Shown here: piece by piece, positions 44,525 to 55,481 of the stretch
Layout of the letters: each line of letters starts with the position of its first letter
Numbering within the stretch: the first letter of the stretch is position 1
Source of the DNA: Durusdinium trenchii
Lineage: Eukaryota > Sar > Dinophyceae > Suessiales > Symbiodiniaceae
Direction: 5' to 3'
DNA length: 64,000 nucleotides
Assembly (NCBI GenBank): GCA_963970005.1
Contig: CAXAMN010023729.1
Location: 571,551 to 635,550 of the forward strand
Notes under the pieces: generated by a model
The model's input: only the letters and a program-made list of their open reading frames with translations
What the model was told of the DNA's origin: nothing
Database searches by the model: none
Translations under genes and position numbers: made by a program

Positions 44525-45703
44525 TCAGCTCCTTTCCCCGTCGGTCTCCGGACTCTCGGCTCTCGGGATTCTCGAGATCCTGGAGTCCGAGTCCGTCGGA
44601 TCGTTTTGGGCGACGTCTCTCGCGACGTTTCTCGAGATCATGATCATCATGTGTTTCGTTTTGGTAGAGACTGCCATGATGTTTTTTTTTTTTTTTCGGT
44701 AGAGACTCATGCAGTGGATCAATGGACTTGATCGATTGAATTGGCCCAGCTCCAGCAAGAAGTATGCGAAGTGGGATGTTGAACGTTTGGAAGACTTTGG
44801 AATTGAAGTCCTTTCAGGATGCTTTCTGGGCCAGTGAATACCTCTCCTTTCAGCTCTCCTAAACATGGCTGGTCGGTCGGACCTGTTTGCTTCCGCCATC
44901 CGAATCCGTCCTGTTGATTCAGACGACGGAGGTTGAGTCGTTGGAGACAGAACTGACCTACGGTATTTTCGTACTGTCATACGAACGACGCAGTGACAGT
45001 TGAAGGGGCCAGGTTTCTGATTTATACTGTCAGAGGGGCCAGGTTTTGTTGTGCATGTTGTTTGCACATTCCGACTTCCGTCCACATCATATGATGTTGA
45101 TGGAGCGGGACAGACAATCCGTGCAGCAGGTGCAGTTGGCAAAAGAAGCCGCCGAAAGCAGGCAGGCCAAGTGAGCTGTTCATCCTCTTCATTGGTCAAG
45201 CAATGTGAAGCAGGAATTTGACCTCCGACTGAAAATGGATTTGAACATCGATAATTTGTCAGAAAGGCTGCGTCGCAAAGGCACTTTGAAACTGAAACAG
45301 GCCAGCATGTATGATGTGCGCAAAAACCACAGCCTTGTTGACCACACAAAGCACTTGATGCAGTTGATCTGGAAGTTCTGAAACTCTTGCTCACTGCGCT
45401 GGTCCCAGCATGTTTTTTTGGAGGACCGACACTGCCCCAGAAACGATCTTTGACAAGATTATCCGGAAGGACGGGTTCTGGTTCTGGCCAAATGTAGGCC
45501 ATGAAAAGGAGTGCTGCAAGAATAGAGCTGACATGAGACAGGAGGGTGCTTTTTTCTAAAACCCCAATTGTCCAACTTTGGTTCTCAGGCTTCCTTGTGT
45601 TCTTACAAGCCGTTCCGCCCATGTGATGCTCGGCTTGCGTCATGGGCAGCCTTCCGATCGTCCACGGCGCTGACAACCCATGACGCCGTTTTCTCCAATT
45701 CAC
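44525..45703 (-). CDS. Hypothetical protein, 392-codon open frame
   Basis: The frame is too long to be expected by chance at this base composition. One hydrophobic segment (LAALLFMAYIWPEPEPVLP, about residue 65) could be a membrane anchor. A Cys-rich stretch follows (CGQQGCGFCAHHTCWP and more), then Ser/Thr/Arg-rich sequence. Composition is less convincing after residue 200, and a poly-T tract encodes a KKKKK run. Real coding may be only part of it, with introns read through. No family recognised. Confidence 0.35.
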   Translation of the reverse strand: MNWRKRRHGLSAPWTIGRLPMTQAEHHMGGTACKNTRKPENQSWTIGVLEKSTLLSHVSSILAALLFMAYIWPEPEPVLPDNLVKDRFWGSVGPPKKHAGTSAVSKSFRTSRSTASSALCGQQGCGFCAHHTCWPVSVSKCLCDAAFLTNYRCSNPFSVGGQIPASHCLTNEEDEQLTWPACFRRLLLPTAPAARIVCPAPSTSYDVDGSRNVQTTCTTKPGPSDSINQKPGPFNCHCVVRMTVRKYRRSVLSPTTQPPSSESTGRIRMAEANRSDRPAMFRRAERRGIHWPRKHPERTSIPKSSKRSTSHFAYFLLELGQFNRSSPLIHCMSLYRKKKKNIMAVSTKTKHMMIMISRNVARDVAQNDPTDSDSRISRIPRAESPETDGERS

Positions 45704-46573
45704 GGTGCTTCACGGCGCAAAAAACGTCGGATAGCGGCGCTTCACAGATGATTCTCTCCTACTAGTATCGATAGTATAGATACATTAAGACGCAACATGT
45801 CTACGTTTTCTTTGTAGAACTTCTTGTGCCACTTGTGCCATGCATGGCACAGGTGCTCTCGACTCAGCCCCCTCAGGGCCCTCAGGCTTCGCCTTCATTC
45901 CACATCGGTTTTGGCCGGTTTGGTCCAGAGTTGATGGATTACGCTTTCACCAATCGGTGCTTCTAGCTTTTGGAAGAATTCAGCCCAATGACCCCTTAAC
46001 CCCATGCCCCTTACATGCTTCTTATTCCCAACACTTGGTCCTTCTCTTGGAACCCAATCCATCAGGTTCACCAATCGGTGCTGAAGATGCCCTCCAATGA
46101 ATTGTATGATAGAAGCACATTCATCGTAAACGCGTTTGCACACCTGATTTCTTCCTCCGGTCGGGCTCGGTGGCTGGCTAAACCACCAGGAGATTCCTTC
46201 CAAGATCGTTTTCGAGGAGCATCCGGATTCACGGACTGGACAGGACGATCAGAAGGAACAAACCATGGCAGCTAAGGAGTACGCCGCGGAGTACGGAAGG
46301 TCTTGCAATGATCCACTTGTAAGCATTGTGTGGGTTGAGCGCCCATTAGATGATCCATATATAAGATATAACATATGAATTGACCCTGTTTACATCCCGT
46401 TTCTTGGACATACCAATTTGGAGTTCTTTATTTTCAACGTGTTTTTCATTCTTGAGCTTATGGCCCTCAACTGGAAGGCTACTATTAGACTGATGTCCCC
46501 TATATAATATTAATGTATATAAAACAAATAGAACCAACATTAATTGATTATAATTGTTTCTAATTGGGTATCA
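45704..46573. other. Host spacer
   Basis: No gene supported. Contains near-duplicate words CACCAATCGGTGCT at about 45949 and 46070, in otherwise unremarkable sequence. Confidence 0.35.
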
Positions 46574-47148
46574 TTAGGAAAAACTGAAAATCATTGGAAA
46601 ACATAAGTGCAGATTATTGAGAAATATGAGGAAAAAAACACACATCATCCACAATCTCAGCACACTCATTGCTGCCTTTGTTCTGCTCACTTCTTGTTGC
46701 ATAGCCCCAGGCTTTTGCATACCAAAATTGAGTGCCTGTGGCTGCCTGGGATGAGCTAGCTTAGAAAACCCAGGCAACAAATTATTTGCTTTGCAAACAT
46801 GTTGAAACAAAGACATGCCAAGGTGCATCACATTTGATGGCTGGCTTTGCATGTTGGTCACTGGTACTCCAGGTGGAGACCCAGAAGGCCTCACCAAGCC
46901 CAACCAATTTGTATGGGACTGATTCCTACTATTTCACAGACCCTTTACCTACATGTCATGTTTGAAACAATGAATTCTTCCTGCTTCACTACCTCTGTTG
47001 TGAACAATTCTGAAATTTCAGCCATGCCACATTCTGCCAGAGTTCTTTCTATCCAGTCGCCCTCTGTCCCTTCCACCACCCATGGCTGGAGTTCTGTTGC
47101 CCAAAACCCACTATTAGAGCCACAGTTGCTGGTGGGGCAAGGGCACAA
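46574..47148 (-). CDS. Possible two-exon hypothetical protein
   Basis: The minus strand at 47148-46945 reads VVEGTEGDWIERTLAECG and AEISELFTTEVVKQEEF. At 46903-46650 it reads SGSPPGVPVTNMQSQPSNV, HLGMSLFQHVCKANNLLPGF and QALNFGMQKPGAMQQEVS. Both have protein-like composition. The join was not phase-consistent with the obvious donor (TGTAG|GTAAAG), so another exon or site is needed. No family recognised. Confidence 0.4.
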
Positions 47149-47402
47149 TAGTTGAGTTGCCCACCACTTTCCAATGGGCTAGAAGGTGTGGATCCCTGAC
47201 TGCAACAGCAGTAGCAGGTGGACCAGTGTGAGCCATTGATTGTTTAAGAGGCACCTAGTTGAAAGAAGGAACCCCCAAAATAGAAAAACATTAGAAAAAA
47301 TTGACTCTATGTTTTTCAATGTTCTTCAATGAAAATCAATGAGGGTTTTACCTCAAATGATAGCCTTCCTGATGGACGCCTCAGCCTCATGAAAGAGTTT
47401 TC

Positions 47403-47945
47403 TTGCTTATCTTTGTGACTTGGCACGGTCCCCAGGCAGCCAGGCACCCCGGTGGGTTGGCCTGTTTGACCAACCCCCCTCCCCGCCCCTGCTGTTGGTG
47501 GCGGAGGGGTCGATGTGTGTGTGTGTTGCTTTCAAAAGTGTTCAACTTTGTTCACCCAATTTCGCACGCTTCACTCGTTGAAGTCTGCCAAAAAGTCTGT
47601 GAAACCACCCAGTTGTGTTGGAAACCACCGGATGCGAACCGAACAACGTCCAGCTCCGAAGCTGCGAAACGAACGCAGGATGATCGCGCCTTGGCCTTCC
47701 GGGATGTGAGTCCACAGGCGTGGAAGACGCACGAAGCTGCGCGTGTCCCGGAAAATCGCAGGGAAAAGATGATGATGTGGGGGGTTAGAATCAAGGTGTA
47801 TGAGGAGGTTCAAGTTTACGTAATTGTGACGAGAGTGATCCATAGGGTTTTTGTTCAAAGGTCAGGTATGTTGGTCGATTGGGACATGTATAGTGGAGCG
47901 TACTTCATACAATTCTATGGTGTGCACTGCTGCACTACACGCTAA
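47403..47945 (+). CDS. Possible exon, plus strand
   Basis: The 180-codon frame contains a hydrophilic stretch (VEVCQKVCETTQLCWKPPDA and SSEAAKRTQDDRALAFRDVS) with coding-like composition at about 47575-47790. A competing minus frame exists. Start and end are unsupported. Confidence 0.25.
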   Translation: MLIFVTWHGPQAARHPGGLACLTNPPPRPCCWWRRGRCVCVLLSKVFNFVHPISHASLVEVCQKVCETTQLCWKPPDANRTTSSSEAAKRTQDDRALAFRDVSPQAWKTHEAARVPENRREKMMMWGVRIKVYEEVQVYVIVTRVIHRVFVQRSGMLVDWDMYSGAYFIQFYGVHCCTTR

Positions 47946-49320
47946 CCTTCACAGCGGTCGACGTGTTTGATAGGGAGCAGGGCGCGTGTCGCACAAAACC
48001 AGCGTTCGGTCCTTGGTTTGGTGATGAAGTGTGATGGAGTGATGGCGATCGCGGCCAAGAGATTGTGGAAAAGACATGGGCTGCCTTTGAGTCATACCGA
48101 GTCCCACCCCGGCGCTGCTCTTTTGCATGTAAAGAGGTGCCTCGCATAGTGTAAGTAGGCTTGATGTGGACTGGGCTCCATGGCTCGCATTGCGTGCATG
48201 GCTCGGCATGGTACACATTCACATGTCCGCCCATCATATCCTAATCATTGCTGTATGAATTTGCATCTGGATTTCCACACCTCTCAAGGGTCCCAAGAGG
48301 TTGCCTCCCATCAAAGCGGGGGGGGGGGGTCCTCAGGCGCCGGTGCATGTCTTGGTGATTCCCAAGGTGCGTGATGGCCGGGGTTGCCAAGATGGAGGGT
48401 GTCGGATCCGTTTGGCCCATAAGACATCCTCGAAACCCGGTGTCCACGAAGACAGAGAAGGGCAGAGAACTCATTTTGGATCATTTTGGGGGATACACTG
48501 ATAAGCTATAATGCGGCAGTGAGGTGAGGGAAGGAGGTCAGGTCAGTTTCAGTGGCAGTGTTCATTTGATATATTTATCATTTAATGTTGTGAACTTACC
48601 GTCATCAAGCGACTGAGCTAGAAAGCTCTCTAGGTTCTCCCGGGGTGCTCACCAAAGTCACATGCTGAGGCCTTACCCAGCTCCAAAATGCCCGAGAGGA
48701 CCAGGAGGTGTGCAAACGAGGAAAGCTGGAGAAATCAGGTATGAGAGCTTCCAAGATTATATAATGTCCGTGAATGCATGCGCCTTTGTTTCATTTGTGC
48801 ACATAAAAGTGGATGGTGTCTGGATAGTGTGGTGTGGCCGGAGCCAGCCTGGAGCTTCCAAGCGTGTGCTGGAACATGCAATCCACAAGTTGTGACAAGC
48901 CTTTGGAAGGTTGTGTTCTTCTCCATGACATGAAGATGAGTTTTTGAGACGATCTCTTCAGTCACCGCAGCCAAGTGAAGAACCAAGCTCAGCCAAGCTC
49001 CGAGCGGAACGATAGAGAGCGCCTTGCTCGTTCACAGTTCGAACAAGTCGCCTACCACGGCCTACCCCGGTGACGCCGTGATGACGGCTGTGTGTGCGAC
49101 AAAATCCATTGGCTATTGTGAGTCGTTTGTTTGTGAGTCGTTTGTTCATGAGAATCTGCACCGGTGTTGTTTTTGATGTGTTTTGTTTGTGTGGATTTTA
49201 CGATTGAGTATGTTTGAGTTGAAAATCCGGTGACCCCAATTGGGGCTGAGCCAGGGGTTAAATCTGCCAGATTTGTTGATTCTTCTGTTCAGTATCGAAA
49301 GGTTTGCCCCTCTTTTTGTC
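47946..49320. other. Host spacer
   Basis: No gene supported. A G10 run lies near 48320, and a perfect direct repeat GTGAGTCGTTTGTT at 49122-49146. Short frames on both strands lack motifs. Confidence 0.35.
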
Positions 49321-49339
49321 ATGACCTCCCAATGTAGAC

Positions 49340-49527
49340 TGTTGAGACTAGAAGACCCCACGCATGCAGATGCAAAACCATTCCGCCGGTGTCGATTCAT
49401 GACAAGAAGGGTTTCTTTCGACACCGGCGTCGATCGTCGTTTCTCGTCTTCCTCGTCCGGCGAACGGCTCGTGCTTGACGCGCGTTCGTTGGAGTCTATT
49501 TGGGGATCGTCCAGGAGCGAATGGTAG
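49340..49527 (+). CDS. Possible terminal exon, Arg/Ser-rich
   Basis: The plus strand reads DPTHADAKPFRRCRFMTRRV, FDTGVDRRFSSSSSGERLVL and DARSLESIWGSSRSEW, then TAG at 49525-49527, immediately before the dispersed repeat at 49536. GC-rich third positions support coding. No family recognised. Confidence 0.35.
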
Positions 49528-49535
49528 GAGCGAAT

Positions 49536-49715
49536 GCTCCTAGTAACAAGTGCATCGCTTCTAGTAACAAGTGCCTTACTAGTAGTAACAAGAAGCTATT
49601 AGAATTAATTTAAAATTAGTAAGAATGCTCCTAGTAGCGGTGCCAGGAGCCCCGAACGTAGCGTCCTTGCTCCTACTAGTAAGGCCAGGAGCCCCTAAGG
49701 AGCCCCTAGTAGCTT
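49536..49715 (+). repeat. Longest copy of ACTAGTAGTAACAAG dispersed repeat
   Basis: Contains TAGTAACAAGTGCATCGC, ACTAGTAGTAACAAGAAGCT, then an AT spacer and CTCCTAGTAGCGGTGCC, GCGTCCTTGCTCCTACTAGT and CCTAGTAGCTTCCTGTGCC. Related copies are at 2463-2526 (inverted) and 54985-55062. It overlaps the stop codon region of the minus-strand gene at 49698-50360. Confidence 0.7.
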
Positions 49716-50360
49716 CCTGTGCCTTTGCTGAAGGTGTTTAACTTTTTCCAGGCTCCGACTCAGCAAATCCAAGTTGGGTGGGTCCTCGGTAAACTCGTCA
49801 ATCGGGTGTTTGGAGGGGTGGCCAGGATGCTGTTGGTGTTGGTCCAGCCTCATAGGAGCACGTAGATGTTCTCCTGGATCAACCACTGAGGTCCTGGGAA
49901 TCATAGATCAACCCCGGAGTTGGTGTTGGAAATCCCACAAGTGACTCGTTGAGAGGAGACATACTTCTGCAGATGGTGAGGAATAGTTTGCTCTGTTTGG
50001 AGTTATATACTGACCAACAAATGAAGAGATCTATTTAGACATAAACTGTGGCGACTTAGTCAGAACTTCCTTTGGGGGTTGAATCTCGACGTCACTGAGT
50101 CTAACATATTTGGCAGATCGAGGCCCCTCAATCGGCAACACCCATCAATCGTCCAGGGGGGACTCAGGTTGTTTGTTGTTTTTTTTTCCACTTCGGCTTG
50201 GCACTGGGGCACCAGCTGCTTCTGAAAAATCCGTCTTTGGCTCTTTGAGGTCATGATGTGCTCCATTGGGCAACTGCTGCTTTTCCTGACCTCCAGTCAG
50301 GTCGACTCCGGGGAGAAGGGGTTTAGGGTTTAGGCTGGCCTTAAAGGGACATGCTGACAT
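49698..50360 (-). CDS. Hypothetical hydrophilic protein, two exons
   Basis: A first exon probably starts at ATG near 50360: MSACPFKASLNPKPLLPGVD, then HHDLKEPKTDFSEAAGAPV and SGKKNNKQPESPLDD, to about 50150. The last exon is about 49890-49698: VVDPGEHLRAPMRLDQHQQH, DEFTEDPPNLDLLSRSLEKV and LQQRHRKLLGAP-stop. Phase at the join was not determined. The stop lies in the dispersed repeat, so the repeat may have supplied the terminal residues. No family recognised. Confidence 0.4.
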
Positions 50361-50834
50361 TGGAAGTGATGAAGAGGAAAGCAAACAGGGTAATTAGGTG
50401 TTCACAAAGAAAAGATAAGAACAGCTCTTCATTTATCATCTTGCTTCTATTTGCCAGGTTGTGGCGGCTTTGCACTATGAGAGCCACCAGCATCGCAGCT
50501 GGACACCGTCCGCCCTCAGCGGCTTGCAGATGCGTGTGCAGATGGCCAATCGTAGACAGTACATGGTTCTAAATGTTCTAAGTTCATATGATTTTCGATG
50601 TGAAAGCATGTGATAGGTATTCCTTGAAGGCGCTCAAGGCGCTCAAGGCTTGTCAAAGATTGGTGAACCCCTTAGACCCAATGTGGTTTCAGTTTGCTAT
50701 ATTGAATGTATTGAACTAGAACAAGACTCAAGGCTGTTTACCGCAGTTGCCGACGAGGCTCAATAATTCGAGAGGGAACCCCAGTCCATATCAATATCTA
50801 TATAGTTGTACTGTGCAGGTTTGCCGGCCATTCA

Positions 50835-51599
50835 ATGCTTCCATTTGGAAGATGCAAGAGCAAATGCACAATGTTTGCTGTGTGGCTAGTAGCAGCGAGG
50901 CAGTCTGGTTCTCTTTTGGTCGATCGGCATGATGGGGCACCAGACACAATCTACAGTGCATACGAATCTCTGCGAGACAAAGCACATGAAGCTGCTGCGA
51001 ATGTAAGCAATATCGACTGGAGCCACTACAAAGATGAAGCCTCGGCTTTCGCCAATGCCTCCAGTACATGGTTGAAATCAAAGTGGCGAGAAGTGAGCCA
51101 TGCCCATTGGGATCAAAGTCAGGGTACGTTTTTGAAAGCATGCAAAGAGCTGCGCCATCACAAAGAATTTATCGAGGCGGAGTTGGTCAACTTGACGTCT
51201 AATGCAAAACTGGCATTTGACAAAGCAATGATTGCCTATGAAGCCCGCAAGCCAGAGACAGGAGACCTACGGATTGAGTGGCCCTGTGCCTACAAAGTCC
51301 TTGTTGGCGCAAACTTGGTCGGTGTCGGTACTGCTGTTACCCTTTCCACACTGCTCCCACTGTTTCTGAGCATATTGGGCTTCAGTGAGACAGGTGTGTC
51401 CGCAGGCGCTGTGGCTGCTCAGTGGCAATCTACCATTGGGAACGTGAAAGCAGGAAGTTTGTTTGCATTGCTGCAATCCATATCAATGGCGGGCCTTTCA
51501 GGGTCTCAAACTGTTTTGATCGCGAGTGCAGCGGCAACTGCGACGACATCTATACTGACAATAGTATGCTCTCCATCTGAATTTGTGATGCTGTCGTGA
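50835..51599 (+). CDS. IFI6/IFI27-like (ISG12 family) membrane protein
   Basis: An uninterrupted 254-codon frame. The C-terminal 70 residues match the Ifi-6-16/ISG12 domain: a hydrophobic segment (about 155-180), then GFSETGVSAGAVAAQWQSTI, VKAGSLFALLQSISMAGLS and a small-residue helix (ASAAATATTS). The signature order, G-[FV]-x-x-x-G-[IV]-x-x-G-S/A-x-A-A...G-S...L-Q-S...G-L-S, is preserved. In animals these are small membrane proteins (mitochondria or ER/nuclear envelope) linked to apoptosis; members also occur in protists and fungi. The N-terminal part is extra: a possible signal peptide starting at MFAVWLVAA (residue 13) and a helical amphipathic region (residues 35-145). The better start may therefore be residue 13. 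Function in an alga is unknown. No intron is evident, unlike its neighbours, which suggests a retro-copy. Confidence 0.6.
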   Translation: MLPFGRCKSKCTMFAVWLVAARQSGSLLVDRHDGAPDTIYSAYESLRDKAHEAAANVSNIDWSHYKDEASAFANASSTWLKSKWREVSHAHWDQSQGTFLKACKELRHHKEFIEAELVNLTSNAKLAFDKAMIAYEARKPETGDLRIEWPCAYKVLVGANLVGVGTAVTLSTLLPLFLSILGFSETGVSAGAVAAQWQSTIGNVKAGSLFALLQSISMAGLSGSQTVLIASAAATATTSILTIVCSPSEFVMLS

Positions 51600-52136
51600 T
51601 GGTTTGTCTTTGTTTCCATCTCTGTATGTATGCAGTGCAGCTCTTCCCCTTTTCTTTGATGCACGACCCCGAAAGTTTGGAGCGGGCGCAGTCTTGCCAG
51701 GGAAAAGGGTTGAGTGCAACGAGCGTGACGGGGAACGCTTGCTTGGTAGAACTTATACGCAGAGTTTGGTGTGGCTGTGCAGACTCAGACACCACAGTGA
51801 AAGCACAGGTACCACGTGGTGGACAAGGAGGTTTCTGGAAAGAAGGCAGGGACAGCAGAGTATATCTCTTCGGTGGGTCCTTGTCACATGGGTGGGAGCT
51901 GTTTGCAAGCGTCCAAGGCAAGCTTGCAGATCTTGTTGAGGGAGACATACAGCCGGCTCACCACTTTGGTATGGATCCATGTGGATCCGTGTGGTTTCTT
52001 CATTGTCCCGAGAGGACCAACAGTAGACCCAACGCTGCTGCCAATCGCAGGTTCAACAGGTCATTCGTACATGGCTTGCTCAGGGAGTTTCATTGGGTCA
52101 AATCACCATCAAGAATGGAACTATATAACTAAATAA
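51600..52136 (+). CDS. Plus-strand exon(s), hypothetical
   Basis: A 179-codon frame (51596-52132) contains VPRGGQGGFWKEGRDSRVY, LFGGSLSHGWELFASVQGKL and ADLVEGDIQPAHHF, with good composition. A donor (TTTG|GTATGG) follows. A phase-matched acceptor at about 52050 (TCGCAG) would continue GSTGHSYMACSGSFIGSNH and stop at 52136. A competing frame from 51640 (FDARPRKFGAGAVLPGKR) ends at a GTAGAA donor. The structure is therefore ambiguous. It could be a separate gene just downstream of the IFI6/27-like gene. Confidence 0.35.
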
Positions 52137-52321
52137 GGCCTACAATACTGTAACCCTGGTATTCTGCATGGGTGCTGCATGACCCACAATCTGCTCAGAT
52201 GTGGTGCAGGTCGGGTGCCTGTGAGTGATGAACCATTTCTCTCCCAGGCTTTGCAGACCCAGGGCCGGTCACTCTTTAGAGTCATTCCTGACAAATATGA
52301 AGAGACTTCCCCTTTTTGCAG

Positions 52322-52765
52322 CCAGACACCACTCATGTCGCCAGACACCTTCTCTCCAGACTCCAGCGACATGAGACCTTTCACCCCGACTCCTCTTTCG
52401 CGGCCCGACTCCTCTTCAAATGTCTTGCGAAAACTTCCCCATCGCTCGGAGAAGCCGAGCGCTACCTGGAGCGCTACCTGTCACGTCGACAGGAAGTTCT
52501 TGCTGCGCGGGGGAACCCCCCGAGGGACGCGCAGCCGGGCGCTTGGGCCAGCCGGGGGCTCCGTGACGGAGCCAGCCGTCCTGCGGTCGATCCAAACGCA
52601 GAAGCTGGGAGCACAGATAGACAGATCCAAGGGTCTCCACGTGCATTCACTCTTCATCCCTGTTCTCCGTTCAGTGGATCTTGCGTTCAGGTCATGGATC
52701 CTGGAAAACAGATGCAGATATTACACTTCCCTGGGACAGATGAACTTCTTCTACGGCTGTGGTTG
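52322..52765 (+). CDS. Internal exon of a hypothetical plus-strand gene
   Basis: Bounded by a strong acceptor (CCCCTTTTTGCAG) and a donor (TTG|GTAGGTTG), open for 148 codons. Reads PDTTHVARHLLSRLQRHETF, FAARLLFKCLAKTSPSLGEA and ERYLERYLSRRQEVLAARGN, then PFSGSCVQVMDPGKQ and LHFPGTDELLLRLWL. Codons are GC-rich at the third position. Helical, no recognised domain. One of the best-supported exons in this part of the window. Confidence 0.55.
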
Positions 52766-53859
52766 GTAGGTTGAATCCAAATGAATCCCTTGGAGCTTCC
52801 CTTGGTTGGTTGGTGGGTGGTCTCAAGCATAGATCATCGATCGGATCGAGGTGTCAAAGACATGTGTTAAGAGGGCTTTTACATGCTTTTCTCTTCATTA
52901 CTCTTCTATCGTGTTGGAGGTCACTTTTTTTCTGGACGTTTCAGTATAGACCGCCATAAACGGAAGTATTCCAGTTTTCTTTGATAGCTCGGCCTGCACA
53001 TGTTCCGTCCCATAAGCTAACTTCGAAACAAATAGGCAACTATGTTACAAGCTGCGTGGGTTTCCCTACAAATTGAATGAGGGGTCCTGGGTATACCTGC
53101 CCATTATTTGACACATCCCCGACTACTTCTTAAAGTGTACGAAACGTGGACAGGTCATTTCAAATGTGGGTGAATAGCAAAGCAAGCAAAGTTGCAAATG
53201 ATGTCTTCATGCTATGATTTCAGATACCAACCCATTCCTTTTGTTCGCGCAGCAAGCGCTAATTCCAAAAGCAGTAGACTCCTAGGTATGGTGTTTCACT
53301 GCACAGCCTTTTCACAAATGGGGCCCATGACAGGAACTTGTAGAAACAGCGCCGCAGAGCCAAGCGCCAAGGTTAGCGACTGGTGAGGCATCCGCGGCAT
53401 CCTCCTTCATGAGGCCCAGAGGGGACTGTAGCATCCAGTCCAAGCCCCTCGCCCCTCGCTGTTCTGAGAGTTTCCACCACCTGTTCTGCGGTGTTGCCAG
53501 GACGGAACAGCTGAAGCAAGGCCGGGACCCAGCAAAGACATGGATTTCGATTTGAAAGTTTGAAAGGGGGGTATCCAGGCAGGTAGGTTGCCTACCATTG
53601 GACCCTCATATATGCATTTCTGTTCAAAAGATATAACTAATCAATTGGTGAAAAGGCTGCTGGCAGACTGGCAGAAAACCTGAGATAGCAATTGTATGCC
53701 TGATACTGCTTCAGCAAATCATTCACTCTTCTGGTGAGGTTTGTGGTGTTTTTGCACTGATGTAAAACACCTGGCCAAAATCAACCCATTGACATTGAAC
53801 ACTGTTGGTGCCCTTGAACTATTTGGGCACCACCCTTGGAGCCGACCCCTTTGCTCCCC

Positions 53860-54948
53860 AAGCTCCCAGCACACGGGTCCAAGCTCCAGCCTAGGTCGAG
53901 AGATGGCGATGAAGACTGCTCGCAGGCACAGGTCAGAGGATCCCAGAGAATCTCAGATGTGAGGATGATGTGACCCGGATGATCCTGGGTTTGCCGACTG
54001 GAATGGTGTATGGAATAGATACCTAGAACACATTGACCCTTAAACCATCTCAAAAGCATTCAATAACAAATACACCTTTTTCAACGAAAGAATCATGGAA
54101 GTGGACTTGTCCCATTTGTGAAGCAACATGGTCTTTCCAGTGCCCATGCCATCCATTTCCATTATTTCAATCAGTGTAGAAGTATCGACACCATCTCCGT
54201 TTCGTCTCCAGTCACCCCGGAGACTCGGGTGTTGGCCGGTCGGGCCGAGCCTCGTTTTCGCTTTGGCAAATGCTGCCAGGTTGCAGCATGACGTTCTGAA
54301 AGGGCTGCTGCCAGTGGCTGCTGCTGGGTGTGAACGGAAAAGCCGTGAAACATGTGTATAGTATAGTGTGTTGAAGCCATCAAAAATAAGGCTGTGGCTG
54401 CAGAGGTCAACTTCAACTGTTTCCTTTTCCTCAGCTTCTGGAGGTTGTTTGTTGAGCAATGTTGAACCCATGGTTCAAGCCGGCAAAAGCTGTCTTTGAT
54501 ACACGAAGTGCTTCTCGCCAAGGCCATTTTTCTGAAATGTCTGTTAATGGCTCAGGCTAGCTTCAGCCTTCTGCTGGGCTGTGTGGCCAGTCGACTCATC
54601 CCTGCACCTGGGCGGACAGTTTAAGGATGTTTAAGGACTGTGTCACAGATGTCTCAATATGAACCAAGAATGCATGGTACACAGGAGGGAATTGATCTCG
54701 GCGATAGCTAAGCATGGAAAGAAATGGAAATCACAGGTCTGACGGATCAGACCAATGACAAACTGCCACCTTCCTTGATTCCATGGGGGACATCACATGT
54801 GCACAAAGCAGAGAATCGGGGGTTGTGTTTGAGTTGCAACCAGTGAATATCAGATGGTTCTGGGATTCCAGGTCTCGCCAAGAACGACCAGCTGCAGTTT
54901 GCCCGTGGAAACGACACCCTTGATGAGACTCTGAGCCAGTTCTCCTGA
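53860..54948 (+). CDS. Possible exons, 3' end of a plus-strand gene
   Basis: Candidate exons are about 53860-53931 (HGSKLQPRSRDGDEDCSQAQ, donor CAG|GTCAGA), about 54211-54356 (LVFALANAARLQHDVLKGLL, donor TGT|GTATAG) and a last exon at 54872-54948 (acceptor TTCCAG; LAKNDQLQFARGNDTLDETL, SQFS-stop). The exon at 52322-52765 may belong to the same gene. Phases between them were not verified. No family recognised. Confidence 0.35.
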
Positions 54949-54984
54949 TCGCTTTGGAGACCCAAGGGTGTCCGTGGTTTCATG

Positions 54985-55062
54985 TATTAATAGAAACAAG
55001 TGCCACGCTAGTAGTAACAGGTGCCTTACTAGTAGTAACAAGAAGCTAGTAGTAAATTAAAG
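54985..55062 (+). repeat. Copy of ACTAGTAGTAACAAG dispersed repeat
   Basis: Contains GAAACAAGTGCCACGCTAGTAGTAACAGG-type sequence and TTACTAGTAGTAACAAGAAG followed by CTAGTAGTAAATTAAA, nearly identical to part of 49536-49610. Confidence 0.7.
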
Positions 55063-55292
55063 GATGGGCTGGACAGACATTGTCCATCACTCCTATTGGA
55101 GAGTCGAAGGACCACATGCTGGAGTTGAGGTGAGCTGCAGGTGGAAGGTAGCTGTTCACTGGTTCACTGCAGCTTTTAGGGGTGTGTGTGTGTGCTTCAA
55201 CTTGCATCCCATCTAGGTGGTGGGAATTCTTACATAAAATACTGACCGAAAAAGTCCCTGACCGAGAGTCTTGTTTGACTTCCACAGCTTAA

Positions 55293-55481
55293 TTACTTCC
55301 CAGTGGAGCGGAGGTCCTTAGGGGTTGAAATGCAGTATCCTTCCGCACATGTCTTGACATGCCATGAAAGGCCAGACTCCTTTGTGCTGACTTCTCCGTC
55401 CTCACACCCGAGAAAAGCAGATGTTTTAAGCATGTCCAGCTCTGAGTAGTCGATGTTCAGAGATTTGCACAGTGCCACCAC
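55293..55481 (-). CDS. Possible terminal exon, minus strand
   Basis: The minus strand reads ALCKSLNIDYSELDMLKTSA, FLGCEDGEVSTKESGLSWHV and KTCAEGYCISTPKDLRSTGK, then TAA. Its composition is protein-like and the plus strand is closed by stops here. No family recognised. Overlap of opposite-strand coding signals just to the right leaves the gene structure open. Confidence 0.35.
   Translation of the reverse strand: MVALCKSLNIDYSELDMLKTSAFLGCEDGEVSTKESGLSWHVKTCAEGYCISTPKDLRSTGK

Noticed and set aside
54040-54471. Minus-strand frame with GMGTGKT as an ATPase
   Set aside because: The spacing does not fit Walker A (Asp where the first Gly should be) and no Walker B is visible.
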